Part shown: in pieces, positions 17,101 through 24,223 of the stretch
Position numbering within the stretch: the first letter of the stretch is position 1
Layout: every line of letters begins with the position of its first letter
Origin: Betaproteobacteria bacterium SG8_39
Lineage (GTDB): Bacteria; Pseudomonadota; Gammaproteobacteria; Burkholderiales; SG8-39
Length of the DNA stretch: 43,933 nt
Reading direction: 5' to 3'
NCBI GenBank assembly: GCA_001303445.1
Contig: LJTQ01000003.1
Location: forward strand, 1-43,933
Translations under genes and position numbers: made by a program
The notes under the pieces: model-generated
Seen by the model: only the letters and a program-made list of their open reading frames with translations
Databases searched by the model: none
Told to the model about the DNA's origin: nothing

Positions 17101-17854
17101 TGTACAGGCGATAGAAATCGAGCACCTGTCCGTCGCCGCGCAGCGCCCGAATGAGCACCTCGCTCTGCGAAATCACGAGCCTGCGCTCGTAGGAGTGGCG
17201 CCATCTGCGACCGATCCGCTGGCCGTCGTCGTCCGTGCTGTTGTAGGTGCGCTCGAATGCGAGCGGAAAGGGCACCGTCGCGCGGTAGTCGCGCTCGACC
17301 TGCAGCTTGTTTCCGATCGCGATACTGATCGGGTTCGCACAGTTCGGCGTGATGCACGCATTGCCCTGCGCTTTGGCGGTGCTGTAAACGCCCGCCGGCG
17401 GTGGCGACCCGCAGGTCGGACGACCGTCGGGATCGAGTCCCGCGCCTTGACCGAGTAACACTCCGCAGCGGTACTCCGCTTTGACGCGGTTTGCGGGATT
17501 CGTATCGATCGGAAAACCAGGCCTCAGGCAAACCGGGGGGCCGTGCTCCCCCTGCGGCGATGGCGATCGACCGTTCACCCACGTGCCCGCGAATAGGGCG
17601 GCGCCGCCCGTCGCGGTCTTGCAGTAGTGGCTGGCGGGCGTGGTCGGTTCGAGCTGCTCGCCATTAGGTCCCGGGCCGGGCGGCGTGGGAAAGTTATCGT
17701 TGGCGTAGATGGTGACCGGCTTGTACTGGGACGTCGCGGACGGCGCATAGCCCAGGAACAAGGCCCCTGCCAGGACGAGAAGGCCGAGCGCCGGATTTCT
17801 TCCGCGTGCTTTCGCGTTCTGTTCGCCGCGCAGCGGATTTATGCGCGCGTCCAT
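14117..17854 (-). CDS. Secreted RHS/YD-repeat protein (shell) lacking its core and tip
   Basis: The 1245-residue product has a basic N-region and hydrophobic signal segment (NPALGLLVLAGALFLGYA, cleavage near ATSQ). A Cys-containing N-domain follows, then a DUF6531-like segment (NPISIAIGNKLQVERDYRATVPFPLAFERTYNS), then well over 20 RHS/YD repeats (patterns such as GRLTSITTRSG, YDALGRVEQI, YAYDARGRMAQ) to the end. RHS repeats wrap into a hollow beta shell that encloses a C-terminal tip. The protein stops at GDMPVGVVQ, just before where the conserved core should start; that core is in the next gene. I chose the ATG at 17854 because the signal peptide follows directly; ATG 17953 is also in frame. 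A leader ORF with a better ribosome-binding site overlaps this start. Confidence 0.85.
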   Translation of the reverse strand: MDARINPLRGEQNAKARGRNPALGLLVLAGALFLGYAPSATSQYKPVTIYANDNFPTPPGPGPNGEQLEPTTPASHYCKTATGGAALFAGTWVNGRSPSPQGEHGPPVCLRPGFPIDTNPANRVKAEYRCGVLLGQGAGLDPDGRPTCGSPPPAGVYSTAKAQGNACITPNCANPISIAIGNKLQVERDYRATVPFPLAFERTYNSTDDDGQRIGRRWRHSYERRLVISQSEVLIRALRGDGQVLDFYRLYNGLYASDIDVSHRLARIADANNVTVGWALTTQANEELETFDAAGRLTSITTRSGLTQALSYSDGTAHPPGGGVIEGTSTPLPAGLLLHVTDSFGRSLSFGYDGYGYLVRMTDPAGGNTLYAYDAQWTLSAVTYPDGRARTYHYNESAYADTAPAQGLLTGITDENGDRFATFWYDAANRAYRSEHAGGVDRFDLTLNPDFSVTVTNPLGAQSSYGFANVQGVPKSVTIAGSVCPSCGPASATYDDQGNATSRTDWNGNRAEYAYDLARNLETRRIEGLTSGGGTTPQTRTVTTEWHPTFRLMMRVAEPLRITSYVYNGDGGARCGSRPDGTRVPGVLCSKTVRATTDLDGSQGLAATPVGLGRTWSYTYNANGQVLTVDGPRADVADVTSYTYYAEDDPDLGKGGNVATIANAAGHVTQIAAYNAHGQPTTIVDANGLTTTLAYDSRLRLVSRTVGSEITSYEYDGVGQLNRVTLPDGSFLSYSYDGAHRLTGMQDSLGNRIAYTLDAMGNRIREDVSDPANNLAQTRTRVYSSLNRLVKEIGALGQTTEYSYDGQGNVVAVRDPLNRTTTNAYDAFNRLVRVIDPASGVATYGYNGLDALTTVADPRGLVTGYTVDGLGNLTRQASPDTGITDNTYDAAGNLLTQTDAKGQVTRHAYDGLNRVTSITFHDGARHAYVYDQGPNGLGRLTTITETDSAQQTTSQIAYAYDAHGRVTSEARTLGGQTYGVVYNYDSAGRMSGMTYPSGRSVAYSFDALGRVEQITTASEDQADVVVSGVHYHPFGGVKGFTFGNGQVYSRTVDRDGRIASYTLGASRYDIAFDAASRIVGIAEMGNPANVNTYGYDALDQLTSAALPSTGFGYSYDAVGNRLTKMVGAAVHAYTYSTTSNRIASITPSSGPVRSFVFDANGSTTSDGVNTYAYDARGRMAQATSAIGTTAYQVNALGQRVRKTNALGDTVFHYDLRGHLVAETDAGGATRREYIYLGDMPVGVVQ

Positions 17855-17910
17855 GAATTGCTCGTTGCGCGCACCCCGCCCCAGCCGGTGCCGAGAGGAA
17901 ATCCCGTCAT
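17839..17910 (-). CDS. Possible 23-residue leader ORF overlapping the RHS start
   Basis: ATG at 17910 is preceded at ideal 9-nt spacing by the strongest ribosome-binding site in the region (AGGAGG, complement of 17920-17925). The ORF begins MTGFPLGTGW and stops at 17839, 13 bp beyond the RHS ATG (17854), in a different frame. It could couple or regulate RHS translation, or mark a frameshift in the true RHS N-terminus. There is no homology evidence. Confidence 0.3.
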   Translation of the reverse strand: MTGFPLGTGWGGVRATSNSWTRA

Positions 17911-18122
17911 CGTCCCCAACCTCCTCCCCAACAACCGGGAGAACGTTTTGCACGTGCGGCGCCGCAAGAGAACGGGCCGCTCGCGATGAACCTTAGGACA
18001 AAGCGTCGTCGGCCAACATTGCCCGTTCAGGCTAGGAGAAAGTTCCCAAGCGCTGCCCGGATGACGGCACAACTCGAGGGGAAAGCGCGGTCAGTCGAGT
18101 TGCCGCGCCGTGTAGTGGCTAC

Positions 18123-18210
18123 TGGCGGAAGGGGAGGGATTCGAACCCTCGAAGGCTTGCGCCTTGCCGGTTTTCAAGACCGGTGCATTCGACCACTCTG
18201 CCACCCTTCC
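18123..18210 (-). tRNA. tRNA-Ser (anticodon TGA)
   Basis: An 88-nt minus-strand class II tRNA. Acceptor GGAAGGG pairs with CCCTTCC, CCA is encoded, anticodon stem CCGGT/ACCGG encloses loop CTTGAAA, a long variable arm is present, and the T-loop is GGTTCGAATCC. It reads UCA and other UCN codons. It lies just upstream of the RHS locus in the same orientation. Confidence 0.96.
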
Positions 18211-18309
18211 CGGTGACCCTTGAATCTCGCCGATTGGGCGCCATTTTCCGTGCTATGCGGCGAACTCGCCAGCCGCAAGTAACCCAGTGTAACAATAGGG
18301 GTTTTACGG

Positions 18310-18337
18310 TTGAAACTTCGCCGTCTTTTGATAGTCT
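18310..18337 (+). promoter_or_regulatory. Weak sigma-70-like promoter candidate for the BI-1 gene
   Basis: TTGAAA (18310-18315) is followed after 16 bp by TAGTCT (18332-18337). The match is modest, but the position, about 40 bp before the start codon, is reasonable. Confidence 0.3.
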
Positions 18338-18378
18338 TACCACCCGTGCGGAATGTTCCGCCCAAGGAGGAAATCTGA

Positions 18379-19110
18379 ATGCAACCTGAACTGAAGCCTG
18401 TGCGTACCGACGATTCGCGTTTCGGCAGTGGCGCCCCGTACGCGGCCGGCGCCGGCGTCGCGATCTCGCCGGAAGCGCAGAAGGTCATGCGCAACACCTA
18501 CCTGCTGCTCGCCGTGACGATGATTCCGACCATCGGCGGTGCGCTGCTCGGCATGGCCACGGGCGGCATCATCCTGCAGAGCCCGATCATGAGCAGCCTG
18601 ATCATGCTTGCTGCGGTGGTCGGCCTGCAGTTCGCGATCGCCAAGTTCCGCAACAGCGGAGTCGGGGTGGCGCTGCTGCTGCTGATGACCGGCATTCTCG
18701 GCTGGTGGCTGGGGCCGATCCTGAACTTCGCGCTCGCGCTGAAGAACGGCATGCAGCTGGTCGGCTACGCCGCGGCGGGTACCGGGGTGATCTTCTTCAC
18801 CATGGGTGCCATTGCGACGACGACCAAGCGCGACTTCAGCTTCATGGGCAAGTTCCTCTTCGTCGGCATGATCGCGCTGCTGGTGGCGATGATCGCCAAC
18901 ATGTTCCTGCAGATCCCGGCGCTCGCGCTGACGATCTCGACGCTGGTGATCGTGGTGTTCTCGCTGTTCCTGCTCTACGACCTCAACCGCATCGTGCGCG
19001 GCGGCGAGACGAACTACATCATGGCGACGACGGGCGTGTACATGAGCCTGTTCAACATCTTCGTCAACCTGCTGCACCTGCTGATGGCGCTCGCGGGTCA
19101 GCGCGACTGA
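18379..19110 (+). CDS. Bax inhibitor-1/YccA family membrane protein
   Basis: A 243-residue inner-membrane protein with a polar N-terminus followed by seven hydrophobic segments, normal for bacterial BI-1/YccA/YbhL proteins. Indicative stretches are the VMRNTYLLLAVTMIPTIGGA first helix, the GTGVIFFTMGAIATTTKRDFSFMGKFLF region, and the FLLYDLNRIVRGGETNYIMATTGVYMSLFNIFVNLLHLL end with the conserved Asp and the last helices. E. coli YccA modulates the FtsH protease, and some homologues conduct Ca2+; the role here is unproven. An AGGAGG site (18364-18369) supports the start. It is a single-gene unit ending at a strong hairpin. Confidence 0.93.
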   Translation: MQPELKPVRTDDSRFGSGAPYAAGAGVAISPEAQKVMRNTYLLLAVTMIPTIGGALLGMATGGIILQSPIMSSLIMLAAVVGLQFAIAKFRNSGVGVALLLLMTGILGWWLGPILNFALALKNGMQLVGYAAAGTGVIFFTMGAIATTTKRDFSFMGKFLFVGMIALLVAMIANMFLQIPALALTISTLVIVVFSLFLLYDLNRIVRGGETNYIMATTGVYMSLFNIFVNLLHLLMALAGQRD

Positions 19111-19130
19111 CGCAGCGTTAACGCGACCAG

Positions 19131-19156
19131 AAAAGGGCGCCTGCGGGCGCCCTTTT
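19131..19156. terminator. Bidirectional Rho-independent terminator
   Basis: AAAAGGGCGCC-TGCG-GGCGCCCTTTT is a perfect 11-bp stem flanked by A-run and T-run, so it works for both the BI-1 gene (plus) and the end of the long minus-strand run after rlmD. Confidence 0.88.
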
Positions 19157-19178
19157 CATTTGCGCGCCGGGTCCTCGC

Positions 19179-20495
19179 TCATCTCTCGAACAACGCGATC
19201 GACTCGACGTGCGCGGTGTGGGGGAACATGTTCACCACGCCGGCCGCCTCGAGCCGGTAGCCCTGCACAGTGACGAGAAACCCGGCGTCGCGCGCCAGCG
19301 TCGCCGGGTCGCAGGAGACGTAGACGATGCGGCGCGGCAGGGGCTCGGAGAGCGCCTTCACCACGTCCATCGCGCCCGCACGCGGCGGATCGATCAGAAC
19401 CTTGTCGAATGGCGCCACCGCCGCGAGGGACGCCGCGACGTCCTCGTACAGATTGGCCTCTCGGAAACTGACCTGATGTTCGCCCAGGCCGTTGGCCGCC
19501 GCGTTCTCGCGCGCGCACGCGATGAGTGGCGCGCTGCTTTCCAGGCCGACCACCGTGGCACCGCTGCGCGCGATCGGCAGGCTGAAATTGCCCAGCCCGC
19601 AAAACAGGTCGGCAATGCGTTCGCCGGGGGCAGGCGCGAGCAGGCTGAGCGCGCGGTGCACCAGGGCGCGGTTCACCGGGTGGTTGACCTGGGTGAAGTC
19701 GGTGGGCCGAAAACCGATTCGCAGGCCGAACTCGGGCAGCGCGTAATCGAGCACGGGCCCGCTCACCGGATGGAACGGCTGCGCCGTCGCGGGACCGCCC
19801 GGCTGCAGCCAGGCCCAGATGCCGTGCTGCTCGGCGAACGCGCGCAGCGCGTCCTCGTCCTGCGACGAAAGCGGCTCGAGGTTGCGGAATACCAGCGCGG
19901 TCACGCGGTCTCCCACCGCGACCTCGATCTGCGGCAGACGCTCGCGGATCGACAGCCCGTCGATGAGGTCACGCAAGGGACGGATGAGCGCCGATACGGC
20001 GCCCGGCAGCACTTCGCAGCTTTCCATGTCGACCGCGTAGTGCGAGCGCCGCTCATGGAAGCCCACCAGGGCGCCGCCCTTTTTCGCCACCCAGCGCGCC
20101 GTCATGCGCGCGCGGTGGCGGTAGCCCCATTCCGGCCCGTACAGGATCGGCAGCAGAGTGCGCGGACGCACCTTGCCGATGCGCGCAAAGGCCTCCTCGA
20201 GCCCGCGCTGCTTGGCCGCCATCTGGGTCTGCGCATCGGCATGCTGGGTGGCACAACCACCGCACAGGCCGAAGTAACGGCAGCGCGGCGTGCGCCGCCC
20301 GGACGCAGCGTGGTGCACGGTCTGCGCCTGCATCAGGTCGAACGACGGCTTGCTGCGCAGGACGACGGCCTCGACCCGCTCGCCCGCCAGCGCGCCGTCG
20401 ACGAAGACCACCTTGCCCTCGGCGTTGCGCCCGACGCCGCGGCCCTCGGCGCTGAGCGAATCGATCGAGACGCTGATCGGGGTGCGCCGCTTCAC
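19179..20495 (-). CDS. rlmD: 23S rRNA (uracil(1939)-C5)-methyltransferase
   Basis: RlmD uses S-adenosylmethionine to methylate U1939 of 23S rRNA and carries a 4Fe-4S cluster. In the 438-residue product a TRAM-like beta domain (~5-65) precedes Cys72, Cys78 and Cys81 (CRYFGLCGGC), with a fourth Cys in MESCEVLP. The methyltransferase half has the SAM motif DLFCGLGNFSLPIA, the DPPRAG motif and the catalytic-Cys motif VSCDPATLARD, ending VESIALFER. I placed the start at GTG 20495, 4 bp after the exonuclease stop and preceded by TGAGG; the longer frame is Ser/Arg-rich noise inside the upstream gene. It is the last gene of the run and ends at the terminator shared with the BI-1 gene. Confidence 0.94.
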   Translation of the reverse strand: MKRRTPISVSIDSLSAEGRGVGRNAEGKVVFVDGALAGERVEAVVLRSKPSFDLMQAQTVHHAASGRRTPRCRYFGLCGGCATQHADAQTQMAAKQRGLEEAFARIGKVRPRTLLPILYGPEWGYRHRARMTARWVAKKGGALVGFHERRSHYAVDMESCEVLPGAVSALIRPLRDLIDGLSIRERLPQIEVAVGDRVTALVFRNLEPLSSQDEDALRAFAEQHGIWAWLQPGGPATAQPFHPVSGPVLDYALPEFGLRIGFRPTDFTQVNHPVNRALVHRALSLLAPAPGERIADLFCGLGNFSLPIARSGATVVGLESSAPLIACARENAAANGLGEHQVSFREANLYEDVAASLAAVAPFDKVLIDPPRAGAMDVVKALSEPLPRRIVYVSCDPATLARDAGFLVTVQGYRLEAAGVVNMFPHTAHVESIALFER

Positions 20496-20499
20496 CGCC

Positions 20500-21285
20500 T
20501 CAGGCCAGCGGGTCGTTCCAGCGCTCGAGGAACTCCGCCCAGTGCGCGCCGCGCTGCTTCTCGACGAAGCCACGCAGCAGCGCGCATTCGCGCCGGTAGT
20601 GCTCGATGCTGTAGATGCCGCGCAGGCGCTGGAAGCGCAGGAACAGCAGGTAGGTATTCGCCGCGTCGGCTTCGCAGTAGTCGCGGATGCCCTGGATGTC
20701 GCCTGCCTGGAATCGCGTCCACACCGCGCCGCCTTCCATGCCCAGCTTGCCCGGGAAGCCGGCCAGGCGCGCCACCTCGTCGAGCGGTGCGTTGTTGCGC
20801 GGCTGGTACATCGCCAGCACGTCCATCAGGTCGATGTGCCGCGCGTGGTAGCGGCTGACGTAGTTGTTGTAGCGGAAGTCGCGGTCGTCGTCGCCCTGCT
20901 CCCAGAAGCGCGCAGCGTGCACGCCGTGCATCAGGCCGCGATAGTTGAGCACCGGCAGATCGAAGCCGCTGCCGTTCCAGGACACGAGCTGCGGCGTGTA
21001 GCGTTCGACGCCGTCGAAAAAGCGCTGGATCGCCGCGGCCTCGTCCTCCTCGGGCGCGCCGATCGACCAGACCTTCAAGCCGGTCTCGTCACGCATCACG
21101 CAGGAGATCACCAGCACGCGGTGCTGGGGCGGGGCGAGAAAATCGTTGCCGGTCTGCGCGCGGCGCTTCTGGAACGCAACCTCGGCGACCTCGGCGTCCG
21201 ACAGCTCATCGGGCAGCTCGTGCAGCCGCCGCATCCCCGCGCAGTCGGGGATGGTTTCGATGTCGAATGCCAAGATGGGTGTCAT
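20500..21285 (-). CDS. PolB-like 3'-5' exonuclease
   Basis: The 261-residue protein matches the stand-alone 3'-5' exonuclease family related to the proofreading domain of family B DNA polymerases. It starts with the Exo I motif ILAFDIETIPD (catalytic Asp and Glu). The Exo II region LVSWNGSGFDLPVLNYR contains NGxxFDxP, and the C-terminal Exo III-type segment GIRDYCEADAANTYLLFLRF contains YCexDaxnT. Family members are uncharacterised in detail but predicted to degrade DNA 3' to 5'. It is intact and followed after 4 bp by rlmD. A DnaA-box inverted repeat lies immediately upstream of its start codon. Confidence 0.92.
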   Translation of the reverse strand: MTPILAFDIETIPDCAGMRRLHELPDELSDAEVAEVAFQKRRAQTGNDFLAPPQHRVLVISCVMRDETGLKVWSIGAPEEDEAAAIQRFFDGVERYTPQLVSWNGSGFDLPVLNYRGLMHGVHAARFWEQGDDDRDFRYNNYVSRYHARHIDLMDVLAMYQPRNNAPLDEVARLAGFPGKLGMEGGAVWTRFQAGDIQGIRDYCEADAANTYLLFLRFQRLRGIYSIEHYRRECALLRGFVEKQRGAHWAEFLERWNDPLA

Positions 21286-21297
21286 ACGCGCGGCTCC

Positions 21298-21364
21298 GGG
21301 GTCAGACCCCTGTGGATAACATCAGCGAAGGCGGCAGGAGAGTTATCCACAGGGGTCTGACCCC
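21298..21364. repeat. Perfect 23-bp inverted repeat containing two opposed DnaA boxes
   Basis: The left arm (21298-21320) and right arm (21342-21364) are exact reverse complements separated by 21 bp. Each arm has a nested GGGGTCAGACCCC palindrome-like end and an inner TTATCCACA, the consensus DnaA box (21311-21319 on minus, 21343-21351 on plus). The right arm ends 1 bp from the cysM stop codon, and the left arm starts 12 bp from the exonuclease start codon. It resembles REP-type intergenic elements of GC-rich proteobacteria. In RNA it would form a very stable hairpin in the cysM-exonuclease junction. Confidence 0.95.
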
Positions 21365-21365
21365 A

Positions 21366-22262
21366 TTATTCGTAAACGCCGGTCGAGAGATAGCGGTCAC
21401 CGCGATCGCAGACGATGCTGACGATGACGGCGTTGCGCAGGGTCTCGGCGACGCGCAGGGCGACGTGCATCGCGCCGCCCGAGGAGACGCCGGCGAAGAT
21501 GCCCTCTTCGCGCGCCATGCGCCGCATCATGTCCTCGGCCTCGGCCTGGCCGACGGACTCGATGCGGTCGACCCGCGAGCGATCGTAGATCTTCGGCAGG
21601 TAGGCCTGCGGCCACTTGCGGATGCCGGGAATCTGCGCGCCCTCTTCCGGCTGGCAACCGACGATCTCGATCGCCGGGTTCTTTTCCTTGAAGAAGCGCG
21701 AGCAGCCCATGATGGTTCCGGTGGTGCCCATGCTGGAGACGAAATGCGTGATGCGGCCCTCGGTGTCGCGCCAGATCTCCGGCGCGGTGGTCTCGTAGTG
21801 CGCGAGCGGATTGTCGGGGTTGGCGAACTGGTCGAGCATCACGCCCCTGCCTTCGGCCACCATCCGGTCGGCGAGGTCGCGCGCCCCTTCCATGCCGCCG
21901 GCCTGCGGCGTGAGCACGATTTCCGCGCCGAACGCCCGCATGGTCTGGCGCCGCTCGACCGACAGGTGCTCGGGCATGATCAGCAGCATGTGGTAGCCGC
22001 GCAGCGCCGCCGCCATGGCGAGGCCGATGCCGGTGTTGCCGCTCGTCGGCTCGATCAGGGTGTCGCCGGGCTTGATCTCGCCGCGCGCCTCGGCGTGCCG
22101 GATCATCGAGATCGCCGGCCGGTCCTTCACCGAACCCGCCGGGTTGTTGCCCTCGAGCTTGGCGAGCACCACGTTGCCGCGCCGCGCGTTCGCCTCGCCC
22201 GGCAGGCGCTGCAGCCGCACCAGCGGGGTTTCGCCGATGAAGTCTTCCAGCGTGCGCTTCAT
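21366..22262 (-). CDS. cysM: Cysteine synthase B (O-acetylserine sulfhydrylase)
   Basis: A PLP enzyme making cysteine from O-acetylserine and sulfide or thiosulfate. At 298 residues it has CysM rather than CysK length. Visible features are [12 protein letters not shown], the PLP-lysine motif [12 protein letters not shown], the substrate loop [19 protein letters not shown], and the phosphate-binding [15 protein letters not shown] (GTxGT), ending [11 protein letters not shown]. The start overlaps the end of hldD by 4 bp (ATGA). CysM sits at this position after the heptose genes in many Burkholderiales. Confidence 0.95.
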   Translation of the reverse strand: MKRTLEDFIGETPLVRLQRLPGEANARRGNVVLAKLEGNNPAGSVKDRPAISMIRHAEARGEIKPGDTLIEPTSGNTGIGLAMAAALRGYHMLLIMPEHLSVERRQTMRAFGAEIVLTPQAGGMEGARDLADRMVAEGRGVMLDQFANPDNPLAHYETTAPEIWRDTEGRITHFVSSMGTTGTIMGCSRFFKEKNPAIEIVGCQPEEGAQIPGIRKWPQAYLPKIYDRSRVDRIESVGQAEAEDMMRRMAREEGIFAGVSSGGAMHVALRVAETLRNAVIVSIVCDRGDRYLSTGVYE

Positions 22263-23263
22263 GCGGCGCCGCGCGCGCCCAGCAGCTCGCCGACGTAGGC
22301 GCCCACGCCCTGCTCCACCGACATGAACTCGCCCGCGTAGCCCGCCGCACGCAGCTGCGAAAGGTCGGCCTCGGTATAGCTCTGGTATTTGCCGACCAGC
22401 TGGCTGGGGAACGGCACATACTCGATCAGCCCCTCGGCCACCACGTCCTCGAGCGCCAGCGCCGCCTCACCGCGTGCCGCACGCACGCCGTTCACCACCG
22501 CGCGCGCCACGTCGTTGAAGGTCTGCGCCCGCCCGGTGCCGCAGTTGTAGATGCCGGAGGCATCCCGGCCGCCGAGAAAGTGCATGTTGACCGCGACCAC
22601 GTCGTCGACGTGGACGAAGTCGCGCCGCTGCTCGCCGTCGCCATAGCCCGCCGAGCCGACGAACAGCTTCACCTTGCCCGCGTCGAGAAACTGGTTGAAG
22701 GCGTGATAGGCGACCGAGGCCATACGCCCCTTGTGCGCCTCGTTCGGGCCGTAGACGTTGAAGTAGCGAAAGCCGACCACCGGTGCGCTGCGGCGTGCCA
22801 GCCGGCGACGCACATGCTGGTCGAAGAGAAATTTCGAATAGCCGTAGACGTTGAGCGGCGCTTCAAAGCGGCGCTCCTCGCGGAACACGGGCCCGGCGCC
22901 ATAGACGGAGGCCGAGGAGGCGTAGAGGTACGGCACCTCCTCGTCCTGGCACCAGTCGAGCAGGACGCGTGAATAGCGGTAGTTGTTGTCCATCATGTAG
23001 CGGCCGTCGCTCTGCATCGTGTCCGAGCAGGCGCCCTGATGCAGCACGGCGTCGACCGTGTCCTCGAACTGCCCGGCGAGCAGCCGCTCGAGGAACTCTC
23101 GCTTGTCGAAGTAGTCCGCGATCTCGCCGGGCACCAGGTTGCGAAACTTGTCCGCATTCTCCAGGTTGTCGACGGCGATGATGTCGGTCACGCCACGTTG
23201 GTTGAGGCCCGCGATGATGCGGGAGCCGATGAATCCGGCGGCGCCGGTGACGACGGTGTACAT
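22259..23263 (-). CDS. hldD: ADP-L-glycero-D-manno-heptose 6-epimerase
   Basis: HldD (RfaD) epimerises ADP-D,D-heptose to ADP-L,D-heptose for the LPS inner core. The 334-residue short-chain dehydrogenase-type protein begins with the NAD(P) fold [21 protein letters not shown] and contains the HldD-specific [13 protein letters not shown]. The catalytic [15 protein letters not shown] (YxxxK) and the conserved [20 protein letters not shown] are present. It follows hldA after 9 bp and overlaps cysM by 4 bp, so it is co-expressed with the pathway's kinase. Confidence 0.96.
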   Translation of the reverse strand: MYTVVTGAAGFIGSRIIAGLNQRGVTDIIAVDNLENADKFRNLVPGEIADYFDKREFLERLLAGQFEDTVDAVLHQGACSDTMQSDGRYMMDNNYRYSRVLLDWCQDEEVPYLYASSASVYGAGPVFREERRFEAPLNVYGYSKFLFDQHVRRRLARRSAPVVGFRYFNVYGPNEAHKGRMASVAYHAFNQFLDAGKVKLFVGSAGYGDGEQRRDFVHVDDVVAVNMHFLGGRDASGIYNCGTGRAQTFNDVARAVVNGVRAARGEAALALEDVVAEGLIEYVPFPSQLVGKYQSYTEADLSQLRAAGYAGEFMSVEQGVGAYVGELLGARGAA

Positions 23264-23272
23264 GGCCCTGTT

Positions 23273-24223
23273 CTATCCGAGAAGTTCTTCGCGCGTCGCC
23301 ACCGCGGTTCCCAGCTTGCCGACGACGATGCCGGCTGCGCGGTTCGCGATGCGCATCGCGTCCTCCAGCGTCGCGCCCGCCGCGATCATCACGCCGAGCG
23401 CGGCGATCACCGTGTCGCCCGCGCCGCTCACATCGTACACTTCACGCGTTTCCGCCGGGATGTGCAGCACACCGCCCTCGCGGAACAGCGACATGCCATG
23501 CTCGCTGCGCGTGACGAGCAGCGCCTCGAGCGCGAGTTCCGCGCGCAGGCTTTCCGCCCGGCGCAGGAGGTCATCCTCGTCCTTCCAGGTGCCGACCACT
23601 TCGCGCAGCTCGGCGCGGTTCGGCGTGACGATGGTCGCGCCGCGATAACGCGCGTAATCGTCGCCTTTCGGGTCGACCAGCACCGGGCGCCCCGCTTCTC
23701 GCGCGAGCCGGATCATGCGCTCGATGTGCGTCAGCCCGCCCTTGCCGTAATCCGACAGGATGACCGCGTCGCAGGCCGGCAGCGCCTGCTCGAACTCGGC
23801 CAGCTTGGAGGCCAGCACCTCATTGGACGGCGGCGTCTCGAAATCGATCCTGATGAGTTGCTGCTGGCGCGCGATCACGCGCAGCTTGACGGTCGTCGGC
23901 ATCGCCGCGTCGGTGTGAAAGCTCGCGCGCACGCCGGCGGCCTCGACGAGCGCCGCGAGCCGCCGGCCGTGCTCGTCTCCGCCGATCACCGAAAGCAGCT
24001 GCGCCGAGGCACCGAGCGCCACGCAGTTGCGCGCGACGTTCGCCGCCCCGCCCGGCCGCGCCTCTTCGCGCTCGACCAGCACCACCGGCACCGGCGCCTC
24101 CGGCGAGACGCGCGAGGCGTCGCCGAACCAGTAGCGGTCGAGCATGACATCGCCCACGATCAGCACGCGCGCATGCGCGGTCGCGGGGATGGGGGGCGTG
24201 GGCGCCGCGCGGGGTTCGCTCAT
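23273..24223 (-). CDS. hldA: D-glycero-beta-D-manno-heptose-7-phosphate kinase (HldA/RfaE domain I)
   Basis: This PfkB-family sugar kinase phosphorylates heptose-7-phosphate at C1 in ADP-heptose synthesis. The 316-residue protein covers only the kinase half of E. coli HldE; the nucleotidyltransferase half (HldC) is not fused and not in this window, as is usual for Burkholderiales. Features are [29 protein letters not shown], the [17 protein letters not shown] motif and the PfkB signature [20 protein letters not shown] with the catalytic Asp. ATG 24223 overlaps the ugd stop (ATGA); the extra upstream frame lies within ugd and is ignored. Confidence 0.94.
   Translation of the reverse strand: MSEPRAAPTPPIPATAHARVLIVGDVMLDRYWFGDASRVSPEAPVPVVLVEREEARPGGAANVARNCVALGASAQLLSVIGGDEHGRRLAALVEAAGVRASFHTDAAMPTTVKLRVIARQQQLIRIDFETPPSNEVLASKLAEFEQALPACDAVILSDYGKGGLTHIERMIRLAREAGRPVLVDPKGDDYARYRGATIVTPNRAELREVVGTWKDEDDLLRRAESLRAELALEALLVTRSEHGMSLFREGGVLHIPAETREVYDVSGAGDTVIAALGVMIAAGATLEDAMRIANRAAGIVVGKLGTAVATREELLG

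Noticed and set aside
17985-18110. ECF/sigma-E-like GGAACTT on the minus strand upstream of the RHS locus
   Set aside because: No matching -10 element was found at the proper distance.
9136-18210. Prophage or integrative island anchored at a tRNA-Ser gene
   Set aside because: No integrase, no recognisable att duplication beyond the shared tRNA T-arm, and no structural phage genes; only a lone ORF6N gene hints at mobile origin.
19209-20858. Long plus-strand open frames opposite rlmD, and similar ones opposite lapB, rpsA, aroA, serA and gyrA
   Set aside because: High GC removes stop codons; these frames mirror well-recognised enzymes, carry no motifs and lack ribosome-binding sites.
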